Source: Candidatus Zhuqueibacterota bacterium
GTDB taxonomy: Bacteria > Zhuqueibacterota > Zhuqueibacteria > Thermofontimicrobiales > Thiofontviventaceae
NCBI GenBank assembly: GCA_014729735.1
Contig: WJJN01000659.1
Coordinates: 1 to 7,615 of the forward strand
DNA length: 7,615 bases
Direction of reading: 5' to 3'
Shown here: positions 1 through 4,951 of the stretch, piece after piece
Layout of the letters: every line of letters begins with the position of its first letter
Position numbering within the stretch: position 1 is the stretch's first letter
Translations under genes and position numbers: made by a program
Notes under the pieces: model-generated
What the model was told of the DNA's origin: nothing
Database searches by the model: none
The model's input: the letters and a program-made list of their open reading frames with translations, nothing else

Positions 1-1095
1 GGAGAAACAGAAGTTATTTATGATGCCAGTGATGATCGAAATCTGGAGGCGATTGAATTATACATTGATAGTGTATTTGCTTTGCGAATTCCGTGGAATG
101 ATGACGGCAGCAAACCGGCTGTCTTTCTGTCACTTGATACGAGTCTTGTTCAAACCAAAATCGGTTACTATCTGATCGCGTATGATGAAAATGAAAACTC
201 AGCGATCAGCAACGAAATGACAAATCTTTACGTGATGCCGAATTACACACCGCCTGAAAATCCGTCCGATTTACAGATAACGAAACTTTCGGATACTGTG
301 ATAAATCTGAAATGGGCGGATAATTCGGAAAATGAAGATGGATTCGAGGTCTGGCGAAAAGACGAGAGCACGGATTATGCGATACGGCAATCGCTGCCGC
401 CAAATACAATCAGTGCAAATGATACAGGGCTTGTTCCAAACAGGATTTATTATTATAAAATCCGTGCATTTCATGAATACGGCTATTCGGAATCAGGGGA
501 AGTGAGCACTGAAGAAGAAATTTCGCTCATCGAAGCGCCGTCTGAATTGCAGGCGACTGCATTCGGCACACGCTGGGTACGGCTGACGTGGCAGGATAAT
601 TCTGATAACGAACTGGCATTTATTATTCAACGCAAAATAGCCAGTGGCGCCGAATTTTCACAAATTGCCGCGCTTCCGCCAGACACGATGAGGTATGATG
701 ACCGCGAGAATCTCTATGCAAGCAGTTCCTATACCTATCGAATCGCCGCACTGGGTCCGCAGGAGCAATCGGACTGGTCGCAGGAAGTCACTATCACTAC
801 GCTATCCATCGATATCGTGCCCCCTTCCGATCTTGAGGCGACCTATAATGCGGATAACAATTACGTTCGGCTAACCTGGCGGGATAACAGCATCTATGAA
901 AATGAAACCCGGATCGAGCGGAAGATCGGGATTGCCGGATCATATTCAGAGATCGCTGCGGTTGAAATCAATATTGCTGCTTTTACAGATTCCACTGTAC
1001 AGCGGGATACGGGCTACTATTACCGTGTTCGCGCCTTCGTGCAGGATGGGCTGTTTTCGGATTATTCAAATGAAGCTTTTATTGAAACGAAATAA
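1..1095 (+). CDS. Secreted multidomain protein, Ig-like plus three fibronectin type III domains (5' truncated)
   Basis: The frame is open from base 1 to a TAA at 1093-1095, so this is the last 364 codons of a longer gene. The TTG at 82 is not a convincing start, because the protein-like sequence (DDRNLEAIELYIDS) runs in from upstream. Residues 1 to about 80 look like a bacterial Ig-like domain. Three fibronectin type III domains follow at about 84-175, 178-267 and 274-364. Each has the W-x-DNS-x-x-E core strand followed by an RK pair, and a late Y-Y/T-Y-[KR]-[IV]-R/A strand (KWADNSENEDGF, TWQDNSDNELAF, TWRDNSIYENET). Such tandem modules are normally extracellular spacers or binding arms on adhesins and carbohydrate-active enzymes. 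The protein ends right after the third domain, with no sorting domain or membrane anchor. Any catalytic part and signal peptide would lie upstream of the window. Domain calls are firm; the function is unknown. Confidence 0.85.
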   Translation, partial: GETEVIYDASDDRNLEAIELYIDSVFALRIPWNDDGSKPAVFLSLDTSLVQTKIGYYLIAYDENENSAISNEMTNLYVMPNYTPPENPSDLQITKLSDTVINLKWADNSENEDGFEVWRKDESTDYAIRQSLPPNTISANDTGLVPNRIYYYKIRAFHEYGYSESGEVSTEEEISLIEAPSELQATAFGTRWVRLTWQDNSDNELAFIIQRKIASGAEFSQIAALPPDTMRYDDRENLYASSSYTYRIAALGPQEQSDWSQEVTITTLSIDIVPPSDLEATYNADNNYVRLTWRDNSIYENETRIERKIGIAGSYSEIAAVEINIAAFTDSTVQRDTGYYYRVRAFVQDGLFSDYSNEAFIETK

Positions 1096-1151
1096 ACCAA
1101 TTTTCAATAAGCATGAAGCTAGCTGATAATTTGGCGTTGAAATTTTCCCGA

Positions 1152-1235
1152 TTCGAATTTGGTTATTGATTTTTTGTTTTGTTTGGAATTTGATGCCTGG
1201 TTTTTGGAATTTCCTGCTTCACATTCAAAATGACA
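1152..1235. repeat. Degenerate AT-rich repeats in the convergent spacer
   Basis: The 170-base spacer between the two convergent genes holds no ORF. It contains TTTGGAATTT twice, at 1182-1191 and 1203-1212 (21-base period), plus a related ATTCGAATTTGG at 1151-1162. On the minus strand, 1206-1235 reads TGTCATTTTGAATGTGAAGC and continues with AGGAAATTCC. This resembles the widespread dispersed intergenic sequence of the type TGTCATTCTGAATGAAGCGA. That resemblance is from memory and approximate. I see no strong GC-rich terminator hairpin for either gene; the T-run at 1170-1175 and the T-rich stretch after it could help end the plus-strand transcript. Confidence 0.35.
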
Positions 1236-1265
1236 TTGTCGTCAGGTTAAAGCGTCAAGCAGAAA

Positions 1266-2903
1266 TTAACGCGGGGCTGCGTAATGCGCCATTACGAAGA
1301 CAGCAGTAGCATTGGCGGTAATGGTCGGTTCATTGGTGATGTAATCCATCCGGTCGTCTCTGTAAATTGCGTCTTCGGTTTGAAATTCTGCAAATTGATC
1401 CGGTGTTTCATAAGGAATATTATACTGTTCTAATTTTTCACGGCTTATAGAACCTGCGGCAACTGCACCGGGCAACCGGTTATTGTTGAAATATGCCACC
1501 TGAGAATGAAAATTTTTCGAAAAATTGGTTCCGATATTATAAATGAAACTCACACCCCACTGATTTTTTCCTAATATGAAATCCCGTTGGGTTGCCGCGA
1601 GTTTATCGAAAGTTGTAGCGCCTGTAAGCTTTTTCCACAATATCGCCTGGAGAGCTACACCGAGAATTGTACTGTTAGAGCCCCAGGTGTCTCTGACAGC
1701 ATCTCCGAACGCGTGCACACGCATGCCTTTTTCAAAAAACAGGAGATTTTCGCGGATATATTTCAGGAAACTGGTATCGATGTGCGCAAGTCGATAATGG
1801 GCATACGCATTGATATTGCCCCAGCTCCACCAGAAATCGGAGCCGGCAGCATGTGCGTATTTTTTTGCATTTTTCAGGAACAGCTCTCTACCGGTGGCAA
1901 GATAGAGCTCTATGGCACCCAATGCCAATTTGCCTTTATATTCAGAATCCTGATATGCCCCTGTACCGCTGCGGTCAACATCCGGTACGTCCTGATGGAT
2001 GGAATACAAATTTTCAGCCATGGTGAGGCAATGTTCCGCGAACGAATAATATCCTGGAATTTCCCGCCAGATGCGGTAACTGAGAGCCATGGTAGCAGCA
2101 TAAATTCCTACCAGGTTTTTGCCGATTCCCACAAATGCCGGACGATCCCATAACAAACGATCATTTTCTGGCAGCCGCCAGCCCTGCGCGTGATCCCGTA
2201 AATCCTGAACCTGTGTTACCAGACTGAACTTTCGATATACCAGCTTCAGTAGCCAGTCCAGACCGATTTTCGCTTCGTCCAGAATATCGGGGATATCATT
2301 CGCATTCCGATCCGCATAGAATTTTCCCGGATTGAATTGATATGAAAAAAGCAGTGTGTAAGTGGCGTAAGCTGTGGTGTTCAGAAATTTTGTGTAATCG
2401 CCGGCATCATGCCAGCCGCCGGTGACGTCCATCTGTTCATCGACCTTTTTACCGTCGATGACAAGTGAAGTCGCATCAAAATAGTGGCATTCTTCGTGCA
2501 AAAGCGGATCGGTGAATCCGCAGCGCTGTACCTTGAAAAAGAGAAGCAGCGAATCGACCAGATTGTTGTAAATCGAATTACTGATTTCAAAGGGCGGTGA
2601 CCAGGCGTTAGCCACACGAATGAAATAAATACCAGTTTTGCGGAATAAAGAAAAATCGAGCACATAACAATACTCGAAATTCTCAAATCGAGACGGATTT
2701 TTTTCAAGGAGTCCTTCATACGAGATCTCATTTTCATAGCCTCCAACGAGTTGGAATGGTTCAGCGTCAAGATTCCGGTGGCTGATGACCACTGCGCGCT
2801 TGATGTCATTCGGAACAAATCCAAGTTGATTGATACGAATATGAATATCTGCCGCGTAAATGCCGGTATTTATCAAAAGGAAGATTATAACCTGTCTGTA
2901 CAA
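1266..2903 (-). CDS. Secreted glycoside hydrolase family 9 (endoglucanase/cellodextrinase-like) with N-terminal Ig-like domain
   Basis: The 545-residue product probably hydrolyses beta-1,4-glucans or related glycans by the inverting GH9 mechanism. Residues 1-17 form a signal peptide (hydrophobic VIIFLLI, cleavage near IYA-AD). Residues about 20-108 match the CelD-type N-terminal Ig-like domain of GH9 enzymes (IRINQLGFVPNDIKRAVV, then GIYFIRV). The (alpha/alpha)6 catalytic domain runs from about 112 to 542. GGWHDAGDY at 162-170 supplies the nucleophile-water pair D166 and D169, and TNEPTITANA carries the likely catalytic acid E525. ILGKNQWGVSF (443-453) corresponds to the family's LGxNPxxxS block. 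The usual PHHR that follows reads NFHSQ (464-468), so one substrate-contacting His and the Arg are absent. The start is TTG: no ATG or GTG lies in frame upstream near it, the signal peptide begins there, and AGGGA lies 7 bases before it. There is no C-terminal sorting domain, so a periplasmic or lipid-independent location is possible. Exact substrate is unknown. Confidence 0.93.
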   Translation of the reverse strand: MYRQVIIFLLINTGIYAADIHIRINQLGFVPNDIKRAVVISHRNLDAEPFQLVGGYENEISYEGLLEKNPSRFENFEYCYVLDFSLFRKTGIYFIRVANAWSPPFEISNSIYNNLVDSLLLFFKVQRCGFTDPLLHEECHYFDATSLVIDGKKVDEQMDVTGGWHDAGDYTKFLNTTAYATYTLLFSYQFNPGKFYADRNANDIPDILDEAKIGLDWLLKLVYRKFSLVTQVQDLRDHAQGWRLPENDRLLWDRPAFVGIGKNLVGIYAATMALSYRIWREIPGYYSFAEHCLTMAENLYSIHQDVPDVDRSGTGAYQDSEYKGKLALGAIELYLATGRELFLKNAKKYAHAAGSDFWWSWGNINAYAHYRLAHIDTSFLKYIRENLLFFEKGMRVHAFGDAVRDTWGSNSTILGVALQAILWKKLTGATTFDKLAATQRDFILGKNQWGVSFIYNIGTNFSKNFHSQVAYFNNNRLPGAVAAGSISREKLEQYNIPYETPDQFAEFQTEDAIYRDDRMDYITNEPTITANATAVFVMAHYAAPR

Positions 2904-2910
2904 TATGATT

Positions 2911-2915
2911 TCCCT
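2911..2915 (-). promoter_or_regulatory. Ribosome binding site for the GH9 gene
   Basis: On the minus strand AGGGA is followed by a 7-base spacer and then TTG (2903-2901). This supports the unusual TTG start, which is also the only start that leaves a complete signal peptide; the next in-frame Met is residue 158. Confidence 0.6.
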
Positions 2916-2945
2916 GAATTTAAGTTGTGGTGATTTTACCGATTT

Positions 2946-2964
2946 ATTATAGCGATTATTCGCT
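2946..2964 (-). promoter_or_regulatory. Candidate -10 box and adjoining operator-like palindrome for the GH9 gene
   Basis: Read on the minus strand, a perfect TATAAT lies at 2951-2946, about 42 bases before the TTG start. No TTGACA-like hexamer sits 16-18 bases further upstream (AAATAT is found there), so the promoter would be weak or need an activator. Directly abutting it is a perfect inverted repeat, AGCGA-TTAT-TCGCT (2951-2964), inside the -10/-35 spacer, where a regulator could bind. AT-rich DNA gives TATAAT easily, so this is tentative. Confidence 0.3.
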
Positions 2965-3068
2965 GTTTATATTTTTGTTATCGGAAATATTGAACCGAAT
3001 TTTTAATACATTTCTAAAATAGTGGGCTCTGTTTCTTTCTCCTTTGTATTGAATTTACAAATTTTATA

Positions 3069-3097
3069 TTGACATTTGCTTTGAAATATATTACATT
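3069..3097 (+). promoter_or_regulatory. Sigma-70-like promoter for the cyclase/STAS gene
   Basis: A perfect TTGACA (3069-3074) is followed by exactly 17 bases and TACATT (3092-3097, 4 of 6 matches to TATAAT). Transcription would begin near 3104. This is the best promoter-like sequence in the window, and it faces the signalling gene, opposite to GH9. The leader would be about 20 bases to a CTG at 3126, 64 to the GTG at 3168, or 121 to the ATG at 3225. Promoter consensus in this lineage is not known to me. Confidence 0.5.
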
Positions 3098-3129
3098 ATT
3101 TCCATAGCAGATAAAGAGAGAAAACCTGC

Positions 3130-3179
3130 GACCGCTGCAAACGGTCAAACCCGGATCGGTAGAAGAAGTGATCCTCGGG
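3130..3179 (+). other. Two consecutive potential hairpins at the 5' end of the cyclase/STAS gene
   Basis: The first is GACCG (3130-3134) pairing with CGGTC (3142-3146) over a 7-base loop. The second is CCCGGATC (3150-3157) pairing with GATCC-TC-GGG (3170-3179), 8 pairs with a two-base bulge and a 12-base loop that holds the GTG at 3168. They lie just downstream of the predicted transcription start. The same stretch also reads as plausible codons in the gene's frame, so the hairpins may be incidental to coding sequence. No known riboswitch class is recognised. Confidence 0.3.
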
Positions 3180-4709
3180 CTGCACGCCATTTCCGGCTTA
3201 TCAAAAATAGAATATAAGAATTCCATGACAAAAAAATCCGTTAAATACGAACCTGTTCCGTTTCATAACAAGATTTTTTTCTGCGATATCATCGGCTATT
3301 CCAAATTGCCGGCTGCCAGCCAGTACGAATGTCACGCCCAGTTGACGCGCATCATTCGAACCTGCCTCGATAAATTAGATGCCAGGCTTCTCGAAGATGT
3401 CATCGCCCTGCCCACCGGCGACGGATTGATTTTGAATTATCTGAAGGCAGAGCCGGATGTCCATTTGCGCACTGCGCTGATGGTTCTGGAAATTCTGGAA
3501 AAATATAATCAAAATTCGAACCTGCCGATCAAACTGCGCATCGGATTGAACACGAACGTCGACTCCATTGTGCTGGATCTGAATAATAAAAAGAATATCG
3601 TTGGCGTGGGGATTAATCTGGCGCAGCGAATCACCAACCTGGGGACGCACGGTAGAATTCTGATGCACCGCCGCGTGTATGAAGATTTGAGCAATTACAA
3701 AAAATACGAAGGCAAATTGATGTATCTGGACGATTTCATGGTCAAGCACGGAGTAGTGATCTCGCTGTTCCAGTACATCGATTATAAAGCCCCGCACATC
3801 GACAATACGCCGCTGAAACGTAGCGATGATTCCGATCCTGCACTCACACTGCGCGACATCCGCAAAAGCCGGGTGAAGGAGAACATCCTGAGCATTCATT
3901 TGACCGGCAAGGATAAGGACTATTTCGACGATCTGCACGCGTATCTCGAAGAATTCCTGGATAGCCTGAAAATTTTCCAGAAAACGAAAATCGCGGTGAA
4001 CTGGATCGCCAACGAAATGATGGACAACGTGTTCCGCCACGGCGATCTCGATGACGACGACGACATCTTTTTGAAGCTCGATCGTACAAGCAATGGGATT
4101 TACATTTCGACAGAGCAGCCGGATATTCCCGATTTCAATATTAGAAACATCGATATGGATTCCGGCGATCATTTCATCTCCATGCTGCGGAACCGGGGAA
4201 TAAATATTAATGTCTTGCATGCTGACGGCAGGCTTACCATGGCATGCCTGATGCCGTTCGATTTCGAAATCATGGATTTGAAAATGCTGGATGTGGATCA
4301 CGATGCAGAGGCACAAGAGGCGGTTCCGGATTTATCACTCACTGCGTGTCAGGAAGTAACGGCAGCCATTCGCTTTTATGAAATGGATAACGGGATTTAC
4401 CTCATCAAGCTGCACGATAAACTGCATGAAAAACAGGTAGATCGTTTCGGAGACCTTGTCGGGAAATTGCTGAATTCGGGACACCTGGACATTATTGTCG
4501 ACCTGTCCGATTTAAGCTACATCAACTCACCGGGAATCGCGATGCTAATCAACTCGCATCGCACGATCCGGCAGGAGGGCGGAACGATCATTTTTGTGAA
4601 TCCCCACCCGAAGATCAAAGAGATTTTCAGCATGTGCAAGCTGGATAGTATTTTACAGATTTCAAAAAGCCTCGAAGATGCGATTGCGTATTTCAGGATT
4701 TTTCATTGA
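3168..4709 (+). CDS. Signalling protein: class III nucleotidyl cyclase-like + RsbW-like ATPase + STAS domain fusion
   Basis: This cytoplasmic protein of 513 residues has no signal peptide or membrane segment. Residues about 33-205 form a class III cyclase homology domain. Metal-binding aspartates D40 (FFCDIIGYS) and D85 (LPTGDG) and the transition-state pair N150/R154 (INLAQR) are present. The purine-selecting Lys and Asp positions hold L81 and V147. Residues about 235-365 resemble a SpoIIAB/RsbW ATPase. The N-box E283-x3-N287-x3-H291-G292 is intact, but no DxGxG box follows. Residues about 395-510 form a STAS domain like SpoIIAA/RsbV, with S454 (INSPG) at the phosphorylation-site position. 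Family knowledge suggests partner switching or second-messenger signalling; the actual output is unknown. The start is uncertain. GTG 3168 is used here; ATG 3225 (residue 20) would still spare every domain, and codon-like sequence continues upstream to a CTG at 3126. The gene is more GC-rich than its neighbours. Confidence 0.85.
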   Translation: MILGLHAISGLSKIEYKNSMTKKSVKYEPVPFHNKIFFCDIIGYSKLPAASQYECHAQLTRIIRTCLDKLDARLLEDVIALPTGDGLILNYLKAEPDVHLRTALMVLEILEKYNQNSNLPIKLRIGLNTNVDSIVLDLNNKKNIVGVGINLAQRITNLGTHGRILMHRRVYEDLSNYKKYEGKLMYLDDFMVKHGVVISLFQYIDYKAPHIDNTPLKRSDDSDPALTLRDIRKSRVKENILSIHLTGKDKDYFDDLHAYLEEFLDSLKIFQKTKIAVNWIANEMMDNVFRHGDLDDDDDIFLKLDRTSNGIYISTEQPDIPDFNIRNIDMDSGDHFISMLRNRGININVLHADGRLTMACLMPFDFEIMDLKMLDVDHDAEAQEAVPDLSLTACQEVTAAIRFYEMDNGIYLIKLHDKLHEKQVDRFGDLVGKLLNSGHLDIIVDLSDLSYINSPGIAMLINSHRTIRQEGGTIIFVNPHPKIKEIFSMCKLDSILQISKSLEDAIAYFRIFH

Positions 4710-4739
4710 TAATATCCCTTTGTTGCTGCGCAAGTTATG

Positions 4740-4769
4740 CACTTTAGAGTGAAATCTTTTCCCTTTTTA
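4740..4769 (+). terminator. Weak candidate terminator after the cyclase/STAS gene
   Basis: CACT (4740-4743) can pair with AGTG (4748-4751) around a 4-base loop. A T-rich tract (CTTTTCCCTTTTT, 4756-4768) follows after a few bases. The stem is short and the T-tract is not directly adjacent, so termination here is only a possibility. If it does not terminate, the signalling gene and the propeller gene could share a transcript. Confidence 0.2.
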
Positions 4770-4890
4770 TCGTTCAAGACGCAAAATTAGAATTTAAGTT
4801 CAAGTTTTCATTCGCTGAATGCTTGCTATTGAATAAAAATAAAGCCTCCTGACGATTGGCATTTCCTTTGCCTGTGTGATTGCTATGCCC

Positions 4891-4920
4891 TGGGAAATTG
4901 TTGGCTAAAATAATTTCCTG
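4891..4920 (+). promoter_or_regulatory. Ten-pair hairpin inside the propeller gene leader
   Basis: TGGGAAATTG (4891-4900) pairs with TAATTTCCTG (4911-4920), seven Watson-Crick pairs plus three G-U, over a 10-base loop (TTGGCTAAAA). Its 5' arm core GGAAAT (4893-4898) is also complementary to ATTTCC at 4861-4866, so forming one stem excludes the other. TAAAAT (4906-4911) in the loop region also resembles a -10 box but has no -35 partner. Confidence 0.4.
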
Positions 4921-4940
4921 AAAAACAAATAATTTAGAAT

Positions 4941-4946
4941 AGGAGG
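4941..4946 (+). promoter_or_regulatory. Consensus ribosome binding site AGGAGG
   Basis: This is a perfect AGGAGG with a 5-base spacer (TTGTC) before the ATG at 4952. It is the strongest Shine-Dalgarno in the window and fixes the start of the propeller gene. It is the target of the complementary CCTCCT at 4845-4850. Confidence 0.85.
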
Positions 4947-4951
4947 TTGTC

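Larger units (their letters stand above)
4843..4948 (+). promoter_or_regulatory. Structured leader with anti-Shine-Dalgarno sequence before the propeller gene
   Basis: AGCCTCCTG (4843-4851) can pair with TAGGAGGTT (4940-4948) through nine pairs, two of them G-U. The core is a perfect CCTCCT/AGGAGG match. This pairing would hide the ribosome binding site of the gene at 4952. The roughly 90 bases between the arms can fold internally in two incompatible ways. The rest of the 242-base spacer (4710-4842) is AT-rich with no convincing gene. A possible -10 TAGAAT lies at 4788-4793 with a poor -35 (TTTTAT), which would put the whole leader in the transcript. I recognise no known riboswitch class; an RNA switch is inferred from complementarity only. 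Confidence 0.4.

Noticed and set aside
82..84. TTG as start of the FN3 protein
   Set aside because: The same frame continues upstream to base 1 with convincing Ig-like sequence, and no ribosome site or signal peptide is present at 82.
1587..2153. 188-codon open frame on the plus strand
   Set aside because: It is antisense to the catalytic domain of the GH9 gene and shows no recognisable motif; it is a shadow of GH9 codon bias.
3375..4316. Long open frame (313 codons) on the minus strand
   Set aside because: It lies wholly antisense to the cyclase/STAS gene, whose three domains are well recognised. Its translation is an Ile/Val/His/Gln-rich mirror with no domain, and no ribosome site is seen.
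4737..4790. Seventeen-codon ORF after the cyclase/STAS gene
   Set aside because: No ribosome site is present and the composition is that of AT-rich spacer.
4856..4886. Promoter starting with TTGGCA (4856-4861)
   Set aside because: The hexamer is close to TTGACA, but no acceptable -10 sequence follows at 16-18 bases (ATTGCT at 17).
4854..4906. Integron attC-like site, from the GTTGGCT and GATTGGC elements
   Set aside because: The core sites do not fit the GTTRRRY / RYYYAAC consensus, and no integrase or cassette structure is present.
4885..4908. Seven-codon ORF (MPWEIVG) overlapping the leader hairpin, possibly an attenuator peptide
   Set aside because: There is no Shine-Dalgarno before it and no run of regulatory codons; such short frames are common by chance.
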